In this document: positions 1-7,827 of the stretch, piece by piece
Layout: each line of letters starts with the position of its first letter
How positions within the stretch are numbered: the stretch's first letter is position 1
The notes under the pieces: generated by a model
What the model saw: only the letters and a program-made list of their open reading frames with translations
What the model was told of the DNA's origin: nothing
The model's database searches: none
Position numbers and translations under genes: made by a program
Source of the DNA: Ceratorhiza oryzae-sativae
Lineage: Eukaryota > Basidiomycota > Agaricomycetes > Cantharellales > Ceratobasidiaceae
Length of the DNA stretch: 24,869 nucleotides
NCBI GenBank assembly: GCA_030998015.1
Contig: JARWMV010000002.1
Coordinates: 1-24,869, forward strand
Reading direction: 5' to 3'

Positions 1-1282
1 ACAGTCATTGTCAAATCAACACCAGAAACCCCTAGCGCACCTACCAAGGTTGCAGCACCACCATCCCTACCTGATATAGTCAAACACTGGTGACAAAACC
101 TCCCACCTGTCCTGTATGATCTAGTCACTAAACACAGCAAGACTGTGAACCCGAACGCTTGATTTGACACTTATGGGCTGTATGTTAGTGATAGCTTGAA
201 GCACGAAGCCTCAAACAAAACAATTGAGGATTATGCACATGTTGTTAGTGAGGATGCGATGTTTGACAACGCATACAGCCTGCTTGTCATTATGGATTTG
301 GCTTTTGAGGCCAGTACAGATGATCCAAACAACAAGCCTACATACCATGTGGCAATGAAAGGTGTCAACCAGGAGTTATGGCACGAAGCAACCAAAATCG
401 AAGTTGCTCAGCTGAAAGCTGCAGGAACATTTGTACTAGTTGACTTACTGGCTGGGAAGAAAGCCATCAAGTGTGGCTGGGTGCTGAATCACAAATGCAA
501 TGCTAATGGGAATGTTGTGCAACACAAGGCCTGGTTAGTGGCCAAGGGATACTCTCAAGTGGAGGGTATCAATTATCACCTCACCTTTGCACCAGTACTA
601 TGACTAGATGCTTTTTGCTGCCTTTGCGCAATTGCTGCCATCCTAGACTTGGATATGATGCAGCTAGACATCATTGGAGCATACCTAAATGGCAAGTTAG
701 AGGAAGAAATATACATGGAGCAGATACCTGGCTTTAGCAATGGCACACCCAAGGTGCTGTGACTCCTCAAGATGCTATACAGTCTGAAGCAATCTGGGCA
801 AGTCTGGAACCACCATTTGCACAAAGCACTGCTATCTCTTGGATATATGCACTTATTTTCCAATTCTTGTGTCTATCACTGTCTGTTATGGGTCAGGGTA
901 CACTTGAATATCTAGAGCTTAAGCAAATGTAGATATGTTAGTATACACTAATCGTACTCAATACTTCTTAGACTAGAGTAAGAAGGCTCAAAGTAGTTGC
1001 TATGCGATCAAGTAACACTCAAGGTAGTCTTAATCTTTCACAGTGTAAACTGACTAATTTATAGGTATAAAGAGCAAGACTACTATGGTCAGGTTCCCTT
1101 AGATATCTTAAATGTAGTTCAGCCCTAGTTGCTTGGACTAACTGATACTAATCTTAATACTAGACTTTAAGCGATAGCTTATAGGATAGATGGAGGGCTG
1201 CCTAATGCATGTACTTCCTCAGCTACAGGTACTTAGATTTCCTCTAATAGCTGGTACTTAATGTCACACTCAATCAGGCAAT

Positions 1283-1374
1283 ATTGTATCCTTATATATC
1301 TCTGTATATAAGATACAATGAATCAGACAGTATATAACTAATATGGTACTTTATTCCTCAGTACTAGTTATATA
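1283..1374. repeat. Two adjacent AT-rich hairpins inside the 1308-bp insert
   Basis: ATTGTATC plus TTATATA at 1283 pairs with TATATAA plus GATACAAT ending at 1319, with one unpaired base. Immediately after, TATATAACTA at 1331-1340 pairs perfectly with TAGTTATATA at 1365-1374, with an inner GTACT/AGTAC pair. Non-autonomous DNA elements often carry subterminal palindromes; no function can be assigned. Confidence 0.7.
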
Positions 1375-1718
1375 AGAAATCACACACAGACAAAAGAAAA
1401 TAGAAAGAGAAAAGAAAACCAATAACCGGTCTGGGTTGAGTAGAGGAGGGAAAGTGGTCTGGAAGGGCCTCAGAGGAGGTCCTTTTATACCCTGAGGAGG
1501 GCATTCCAGAGCCAAATAGATACATGCATGCCAGTGCAATCATCAAAAGAGGGTACTGCTATACTTGGGGTACACCCTAGCCCAGTATAGGATAAAAGAG
1601 TAAAGACAGGGTGTGGATCGAAGGCATTGATGCATCTGAGACCTGCTATTGGCTTGTAGATCATATTATCATAGTATATACATGTAATGAATGGAGGCTA
1701 CATCTCAGTGAGTCATAA

Positions 1719-1769
1719 AGTGAGTCAGAGAAGCTTCTGGATCAATTTGGGAAGCTCTCCTGACTCACT
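1719..1769. repeat. Imperfect 19-bp hairpin with 14-base loop
   Basis: AGTGAGTCAG followed by AGAAGCTTC at 1719-1736 pairs with GAAGCTCTC then CTGACTCACT at 1751-1769. It lies at the border between the AT-rich and CG-rich parts of the 1308-bp insert. Confidence 0.65.
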
Positions 1770-1804
1770 GGAGTCATTAGATCTTGATTGATGGTCCAGT
1801 ATGA

Positions 1805-1950
1805 TTCTAATGATCTTCGAGCCATTCCGGCGCGAGGATCCGGTGGATCGCGACGATCTTCGGGCAGCAGATACTGCCGAAGATTGGCTATCGATAGAGC
1901 ACAAGATCGCTTTGATAGCGTAAGCGGTTGCCGAGATATGAGCGGTGCGA
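1805..1950. other. CG-rich patch inside a CG-poor transposon
   Basis: This stretch holds many CG dinucleotides (for example CCGGCGCGAGG, GATCGCGACG) while the copia and LTR sequence around it holds very few. It includes a hairpin, ATCTTCGGGCAG at 1856-1867 against CTGCCGAAGAT at 1874-1884. No protein motif was recognised on either strand. Confidence 0.6.
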
Positions 1951-3186
1951 TGTTGTAATCAATATCTCCTGATAAGAGGAAATATTGCAACCTCTGTATC
2001 TCTCTGAGATCTTATTGTAAAAACTTAATAAAATATGCGTTGGAGAGCGGGAAATTTGTACTATTTAATGAGACAGAAAATAGTACAATTCAGAGTGCAT
2101 ACAAATTCGAGTATTTCACAATTTAATTACAGAGGCATTGCTTGAGGTTGGCAGAGCAGACTAAAATAATAGAAAATGTTAGTGATCCATAACACTGTCT
2201 ACAGTGTGAAAAGCTATCAATTCTAGCCTTCCATGTTGACGATGTTGCCATTTTTACCTCTAAAGGGTACTCTGTGCATGTCAAGGGGGACCTAATGGGC
2301 TTATTTGACATGTGCAACTTAGGTGAGCTGAACCACTTTGTGGGTTTCCAAATTACAAGGAATTGATCCAAGCATACTGTCACACTTTCACAAGACACAT
2401 ACATCAAGTCAGTTGCAAAATGTGCAGGTATGGAAAACTGCCAAAATATAAATACCCCCATGTCTTGTACTATGGTACTGGACCAATATACAGGCAAATC
2501 ACTGGACTACAAGTACTCTACAATAATAGGTGCACTCATGTATGCTGCCTTAGGTACCTGACCAGATATTACATACGCCATCCAACATTTAGCTCAGTTT
2601 TTGACCTGCTATGGTCCTGAGCATATTACCATGCTCAAGCACGTTGTTTGCTACACTGTCAGCACAGCTGACTGATCTATTACCTACAATGGCCTAGCAG
2701 ATGGTGGCAAGATAGCTGAAGTTGGCTACGTTGACACCAACTGGGGACTTGACATACTTGACTGCTGATCAGTTTCTGGCATGGTCTTTCTACTTGCATC
2801 AGGTCTGATCACTTGGAGTTCAAAAAAGCAAGCGACTGTGTTGCTGTTGTCTATGGAAGCTGAATATATGGCTATGTCTTATGGCATTTGACATGCACTA
2901 TGGTTGTGCTCTTTTCTTGCCAAACTTGGATTTGAGCAAACACACACTACTCCAGTGCTTACCAACTCTCACTCTGCCATCGCCCTTGCTCAAGACTTGC
3001 AATTTCACAGTCGATCAAAACCCATTGATATTTGTCATCATTTTATTCAAGAACATATTGAAAACAAAGAGATTGTAATGCCCCAAGTTGCTGGCATTGA
3101 TAACCTCACAGACAGCTTCACTAAGCCTCTCCCAGCTCCGGTTTTCTCCTGTATCTTTTCTACTTTGATGACCTTGTCTTATGTTT

Positions 3187-3195
3187 GAGGGGGAG
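3187..3195 (+). promoter_or_regulatory. Polypurine tract of the copia element
   Basis: GAGGGGGAG lies directly between the pol stop codon and the TGTTG start of the 3' LTR, the standard position of the plus-strand primer in LTR retrotransposons. Confidence 0.85.
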
Positions 3196-3388
3196 TGTTG
3201 TAAGGACAAACGATTGTGACTTGGTTACTATTGTACTGCATATAGCTTTGTCTCTTATCTACCTAGTTACTATTATCACTGTTGCTCCTTTGTATCTTTT
3301 GTCTTATTGTCTTATATAGCATATATGCGCTATGTTCTGTACATTGAATACAATCCTATTCCACTACCTCCACTGCCCACTTCCAACA
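3196..3388 (+). mobile_element. 3' LTR of the copia element (193 bp)
   Basis: Begins TGTTGTAAGG right after the polypurine tract and ends ACTTCCAACA, giving the TG...CA termini and a 5-bp terminal inverted repeat TGTTG/CAACA. A TATA-like run (TTATATAGCATATATG) sits near 3313. The host duplication would be GAAAT at 3389-3393, but the 5' LTR is outside the window so it cannot be matched. Confidence 0.85.
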
Positions 3389-3455
3389 GAAATAGGTAGC
3401 TAGGTAAAATTGTACAATATGAGAAATGCTGCCACATCAAACAGAACATTCTGGA

Positions 3456-4143
3456 TGTCATGAGCCATGATCAAAGGTCTTGTGGCTAACCATCATTTTC
3501 TTCCTTTGTTTTCCACCTTTGTCTTGTGGCTTGACCACCTCCACTTCATGAGTAATCACCTCCACCTGCTTACTGAGCCTTGTCCTATTATTAGTCACTT
3601 GCTTACTGATCACTGCCATTCACCTTACTCATGCTACTATTATTAGTTACTTGCTGACTGATGGACATACAATTATTAGTAACAGGCTGACTGATCACTG
3701 CCATTCATTCTTACTCATCCTGCATGTATGCTTAGTCGCTCCCTTGGTTAGAATAGTATAAAAGCAAGGAGAGCAAGCTGGCCTACCCAGCTTGCTCTAC
3801 CTCATCAATTCCCCTCTAAAGCACCTTGTGTGAGAACCAGTCCCTAGCTGACTTATTAGCTTAAGTAGCAGCTAGAAGGCCCTTGAGTCAAGGCCATGTT
3901 GCAAGCCCCAGCCCTAAGCACCTGACTTAGCTGCTGTCCACAGTTGCTTACTCAGCAATGGGTGTCCATCAGCCACAAGCACATAGGTGCATATGGTGTC
4001 AAGCCACAAGACAGTAGACACACATAAAGCCTCAGGCCCAGACATGCCACACATCAGCAGTAGTCAGGACATAGTCTAGACCCAGTAAGGGCATTAGCCA
4101 CTTGTAAAGCAAAGTCCAACAACTGCTTTCAGAGGTTGTGACA
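3456..4143 (+). mobile_element. Solo LTR A (688 bp), perfect 5-bp target duplication
   Basis: Termini are TGTCATGAGC and GGTTGTGACA, a TGTCA/TGACA inverted pair. The pentamer CTGGA flanks it on both sides (3451-3455 and 4144-4148), the mark of LTR-element integration followed by LTR-LTR recombination. A 35-base direct repeat starting GCTTACTGATCACTGCC recurs at 3601 and 3686 in the presumed U3. A TATAAAAG box and a hairpin follow. A second copy, inverted, lies at 5406-6919. No coding sequence. The 5-bp duplication suits gypsy or copia elements; which one is not decidable. Confidence 0.88.
3757..3796 (+). promoter_or_regulatory. LTR A core promoter: TATA box and start-site hairpin
   Basis: TATAAAAG at 3757-3764 is followed after seven bases by a perfect 10-bp stem, AGCAAGCTGG (3772-3781) with CCAGCTTGCT (3787-3796) and a 5-base loop. 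Transcription would be expected to start within or near the hairpin, so it would lie at the border of U3 and R. Confidence 0.6.
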
Positions 4144-4148
4144 CTGGA

Positions 4149-4453
4149 ATAACATCAACAGTGGTCAACAACAACAAGGTTGCATGACTCAGTCAATAAT
4201 TCTACACATATATCTGAATAAACAGGACTTGTCCAAAAAGCAGAAAAATAGAGATAAAATAAAGCATATAAAATCAGGATATATTCATGCTCATGGTCTA
4301 GGCCATGACAGCATGAGGACTCTGGAATGGGAGAGTGTTATACAATAGATTTTATTGATGTGTGGTTCTTAGTCATGTTAAAATTACATATGTTCCTACA
4401 ACAGGGTGTCACTGAACATCTCAAACATCATTCCAGACACATTCCTTTTACAG
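4149..4453. other. Gene-free spacer between solo LTR A and the Tc1 element
   Basis: AT-rich and CG-poor, with no open frame of note. The purine run GGGAGAG followed by TGTTATAC at 4336 resembles a polypurine tract plus LTR start, so the Tc1 element may sit inside another degraded LTR. The evidence is thin. Confidence 0.4.
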
Positions 4454-4455
4454 TA

Positions 4456-4662
4456 TGGGACAAAACCTTTCACATGTTTTGATCCCAGTGTTTAAAGCAG
4501 CTATAACTTTTGATCAAGGGCACGCCTCATAATGTAATTACTATCGATCAATAGAATATCATTGTGGCTACAAAACCAATATATATGCAACCTGTTTTGT
4601 GAATAAATGGCAGAGTTAAATGTGAAACAGTGTATGAGGATCACATGAAAGGTTTTGTCCCC
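4456..4662 (+). repeat. Left inverted arm of the Tc1 element (207 bp)
   Basis: Matches the reverse complement of 7372-7578 along its whole length with scattered mismatches. The 16-mer GGGACAAAACCTTTCA at 4457-4472 recurs inverted at the inner end (4646-4661), so the arm itself has inverted ends. Confidence 0.9.
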
Positions 4663-5980
4663 TGTGTCAGATCCTTCAAACTCATTCCCCCGTATTAATA
4701 CTAGTACTATATGTGTTTATATGCTACATGTATCATGATAGCCATTGAATGGAAGAGCTTGTAGCACTCTGTGAAGTAGCTCAAACCACCTCACTCCATA
4801 TTTTATCATGACTAGGTCTCTGTCTGAGTATCTTATTAACTCTGTGCTTGCTCTACTAGACTCAGGCCACACATATCCACAGATTAAAGCTAGAATAGGG
4901 AATATATCTCTGGGCTCTATTTCTAAAATCTGTTCTGAGCACTGTCCAGGGAGGGAAAAGTCAACTGGTGGTCAACCTCACAAGCTGAACCCCTATGCTG
5001 TTTGCTATGCTGTCTGGCTTGTCACCAACCACAACTCTATCTCTACATGCCAAGCCACACAAACTATGTGTGAACTTACAGGGCAGACCATACATCCTAA
5101 AACTGTCAAACATGCTTTGAAAGCTGCTGGGCTAGTGCCTATAAAGAAGCTAAAAAAGCCAACTCTCAAGTGCCACCATTGTGATGAATGGATTGCCTTT
5201 GCAGAAGCTCACAGGCACTAGACAGTAGAGGAATGGAAATGGGTTCTGTGGTCAGATGAGACAAAGGTTAATATGCTAGGGTCAGATGGAATTCACTGGG
5301 CATGGAAACATCAAGGGGAGGGCCTTAGTGACTAGCTTATTGTTCCAAGTGGCAACTTTGGTGGAGGCTCCATCATGTTTTGGGGGTGCATGGGCTGGGG
5401 TGGCATGCCACAACCTCTAAGGCAATTGTCAGACTTTGCCTTACAAGTGGCTAATGCCCTTAATGGATCTGGACTATGTCCTGACTACTACTGATGCATG
5501 GCTTGTGTTGGCTTAATGTCTTGTGTGTGTCTACTGTCTTGTGGCTTGACACTGTATGCACTTGTGTGCTCATGGCTGATGGACACCTGTTGCTGAGTAA
5601 GCAACTGTGGACAGCAGCTAAGTCAGGTGCTTAGGGCTGGGGTTTGCAATGTGGCCTTGACTCAAGGCCCTTCTAGCTGTTACTTAAGCTAATAAGTCAG
5701 CTAGGGACTGGTTCTCACACAAGGTGCTTTAGAGGGGAATTGACAAGGTAGAGCAAGCTGGGGTAGACTGGCTTGCTCTCCTTGCTTTTATACTATTCTA
5801 ACCAAGGGAGCAACTAAGCATACATGCAGGATGAGTAAGAATGAATGGCAGTGATCAGTCAGCCTGTTACTAATAATAGTATGTATCATGACCCACTCAG
5901 CAGTCATAACAAAACTAGGGAGTCAATCTACTATTAGTAGCATTACCTCCCAAGGCAAACAGATGGTAAACAAGCTCATG

Positions 5981-6339
5981 TGACCTCAGTGCTTATCTCA
6001 GTGCTTACCAAGTCACTCCTCTTAAATCTCTCCCTTGTAATGAGGAGCAAGGAGCAAGTTATCACATGACCTCAGTGCTTATCTTGGTGCTTACCAAGTC
6101 ACTCCTCTTAAATCTCTCCTTTGTAATGAGGAGTGAGGAGCAAGTTGTCACATGACCCAGGTGCTTAGCTGAATGCTTACTAAGTTGCTCCTCTTAAATC
6201 TCTCCTTCATAATGAGGAGTGAGGAGCAAGTTATCATGTGATCTTGGTGCATATCTTGGTGCTTACTAAGTTGCTCCTCTTAAATCTCTCCTTTGTAATG
6301 AGGAGTGAGGAGCAAGTTATCACATGAACTCAGTGCTTA
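5981..6339 (+). repeat. 86-bp tandem repeat, four copies plus a partial fifth
   Basis: Units start TGA(C/T)C at 5981, 6067, 6153 and 6239, with a fifth partial unit at 6325, so the period is exactly 86 bases each time. Each unit contains CTCCTCTTAAATCTCTCC and then AATGAGGAG, whose CTCCTC and GAGGAG parts can pair. It lies 5' of the TATA box of LTR C, the usual place for enhancer repeats of retroelements. Confidence 0.9.
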
Positions 6340-6525
6340 AATCATATGACCCTGGGACCTTGCATGGCTCTATAAGATTCAGAGCTGCAACAACCCTAAG
6401 AATAACTTACATAAGGGTTATAGACAATCACATGAGGTACCCATACTGTTTACTCATGACTGGACCACTCACATGACCTGTAAACACTGCAGACTGCAGA
6501 AAGGTATGACTCATGCCTTGTGGAA

Positions 6526-6567
6526 TATATAAGAAATAGGGAGCAAGCTGGAGGACCTCAGCTTGCT
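6526..6567 (+). promoter_or_regulatory. LTR C core promoter: TATA box and start-site hairpin
   Basis: TATATAAG at 6526-6533, then AGCAAGCTG (6542-6550) pairing with CAGCTTGCT (6559-6567). Spacing and hairpin sequence are nearly the same as in LTR A. Confidence 0.55.
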
Positions 6568-7371
6568 TTATCTCATCCACCACAGGGACCTTGACCATAC
6601 ACTGTAGAATAGAGACACACAATAGATAGAAATAGACAACACAACCAACATAGCCACTACTTAAGGAAGACCAAAGGATAGTAACAGGGGTCTCAACATT
6701 GACAGTATGTTCATCAGTCAGCAAGTAGCTAATAATAGTAGGATGAGCAAGGTGACTGGCAGTGATCAGTAAGCAAGCAACTAATAATAGAACATGGCTC
6801 AGTAAGCAGGTGGAGGTGTTTACTCATGAAAGGAAGGTGGTCAAGCCACAAGACAAAGGTGGTGAACAAAGGGAAGAAAATGATGGTTAGCCATGAGACC
6901 TTGATCATGGCTCATGACACAGGAATAGGGGGCAGGTTAGAGCACACATCAAATAAGGAGCTTTACCTGGAGATTTTGGGGGACAAATTTTCACACAGCC
7001 TAGAGCATTTAGGGATCGAGCCAGGGGAGGTCATATTTGAGCAGGATAATGCCAGTTCTCATAAGGCAAAGATTTGCCTCAACTGGTTTGAGGACCATTG
7101 AATTGAGCTGCTTGAGTGGCCAGCCATGTCTCCAGATCTCAACCCCATTGAGAATCTCTGGGCTGAGCTCAAGAGGCAGTTGGGAGAGTATGAGTCCCCC
7201 CAGGTGGTATTTTGGAGTTATGGAAGCAGGTGCAAGATGTTTGGAATGGTTTTGGTGAAGAGTACTGCCAGAAGCTGATAGAAGGCATGCCTAGACATAT
7301 GGCTCAGGTTTTGGAGGCTGATGGTGGCCAAATTTCTCATTGATTCACATAAACAATTCTAGTTGTATGCA

Positions 7372-7578
7372 GGGGACAAAACCTTTCATGTGACCCATAT
7401 GTACTATTTGACATGTAACTCCACTGTTTGTTGAACAAACAGATTGTATGTATATTTATTTTGTAGCTACGATGATATGCTATTGATTGATAGTAATTAC
7501 ATTATGGGGCATGGCCTTGATCAAAAGTTGTAGGTGTTTTAAGTTATGGGGTCAAAACACTTGAAATGTTTTGTCCCA
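7372..7578 (-). repeat. Right inverted arm of the Tc1 element (207 bp)
   Basis: Inverted match of 4456-4662. The inner end carries GGGACAAAACCTTTCA at 7373-7388 and the outer end the inverted copy TGAAATGTTTTGTCCC at 7562-7577 with one mismatch. Confidence 0.9.
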
Positions 7579-7827
7579 TAATGTATTCTTAGTTCCTTGC
7601 ACTGCTTGCTTCGAGATGCATCGGGGTCTCAATAATACACGGTTATGCTTATCATTTTGTTCATACTACGTTACATTTCAGTGCAGCTTGAACAGAGAAA
7701 TGTGAATCATGCCAGGATGCATACAGTAGTGTCTCGTGCTTCACGAGTAGGTTATCTATATCAAGCCAATGCGAATTGCCGGAATGATTAGAGTTATACT
7801 TTGTCAATTCGAGACGGGCCACGGCGA

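Larger units (their letters stand above)
885..2192. mobile_element. 1308-bp non-autonomous DNA transposon inserted in copia RT (hAT-like by 8-bp duplication)
   Basis: The octamer CACTGTCT occurs at 877-884 and again at 2193-2200, directly flanking the insert. The ends form a short inverted repeat: GTTATGGGTCA at 885 against GTTATGGATCA read inward from 2193, one mismatch in eleven. Removing the insert plus one octamer joins the copia frame exactly (CVYHC before, LAFHVDD after), which proves the boundaries. An 8-bp duplication is typical of hAT elements, but I see no transposase, so the superfamily is inference. Inside are hairpins and a CG-rich patch, listed separately. No credible gene is present. 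Confidence 0.85.
1..3188 (+). pseudogene. Ty1/copia retrotransposon pol remnant (linker, reverse transcriptase, RNase H)
   Basis: One reading frame runs from base 1 to the TGA at 3186-3188 once the insertion at 885-2192 and one copy of its target duplication are skipped. Visible copia RVT_2 motifs include the GKKAI..GWV stretch, KAWLVAKGYSQVEGI, FAPV, QLDIIGAYLNG, EEEIYMEQIPGF and SLKQSG (about 440-810), then the catalytic HVDD at about 2232 and, in the RNase H part, WSSKKQ, EAEYMA and LTDSFTKPL (about 2815-3130). The frame is broken by nine premature stops, at 91, 160, 601, 760, 2364, 2559, 2673, 2766 and 2889, all of them TGA, with no frameshift seen. Gag, protease and integrase would lie left of the window. 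RT and RNase H identity is secure from motifs; the element is dead. Confidence 0.93.
5884..6704 (+). mobile_element. LTR C (821 bp) nested in LTR B, with 5-bp duplication
   Basis: GTATG flanks it at 5879-5883 and 6705-6709. It starts TATCATGACC and ends CATTGACA; the first T-A would be T-G in an undamaged LTR, a single G to A change. It has the same layout as LTR A: repeats in the presumed U3, a TATATAAG box at 6526 and the AGCAAGCTG hairpin. No coding sequence seen. It is probably a related family in the opposite orientation to copy B. Confidence 0.8.
5406..6919 (-). mobile_element. Solo LTR B, inverted copy of LTR A, split by LTR C
   Basis: Bases 5406-5883 match the reverse complement of about 3668-4143, and 6710-6919 match the reverse complement of about 3456-3665. 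Removing the 821-bp insert and its 5-bp duplication leaves exactly 688 bp, the length of LTR A. Termini are TGCCACAACC on the left (one change from the A copy) and CTCATGACA on the right. Unlike copy A no clear target duplication is present (TGGCA against CAGGA). It sits in the middle of the Tc1 transposase. Confidence 0.85.
4808..7343 (+). pseudogene. Tc1-type transposase, interrupted and mutated
   Basis: The N-terminal part (4808-5405) has a paired-like helix-turn-helix region, then WSDETKVN with the first catalytic Asp and GGGSIMFWGCM. The C-terminal part (6920-7343) has FEQDNASSH with the second Asp and [11 protein letters not shown] with the catalytic Glu. Thirty-four positions, counting one stop codon, separate that Asp and Glu, giving DD34E. 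Breaks: TAG at 5219, TAG at 5333, TGA at 7099, a frame change between about 7190 and 7214, and the 1514-bp insert at 5406-6919. Reading frames on the two sides of the insert are still in register if 5405 is joined to 6920. The gene is inactive; a non-autonomous role for the arms remains possible. Confidence 0.9.
4454..7580 (+). mobile_element. Tc1/mariner (DD34E) transposon interrupted by nested LTRs
   Basis: The element proper is 4456-7578, flanked by the TA dinucleotide at 4454-4455 and 7579-7580 as required for Tc1/mariner insertion. Both ends start TGGGACAAAAC and form 207-bp inverted arms. It contains a broken transposase gene. Removing the 1514-bp nested insert leaves about 1.6 kb, a normal length for a Tc1 element. 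CG dinucleotides are almost absent. Boundary and family are both well supported. Confidence 0.93.

Noticed and set aside
5406..6919. A new inverted-repeat DNA transposon bounded by the 3456-4143 and 5406-6919 copies
   Set aside because: Each copy has its own TG...CA type ends, copy A has its own target duplication, and the Tc1 left arm lies between them, so they are two separate solo LTRs.
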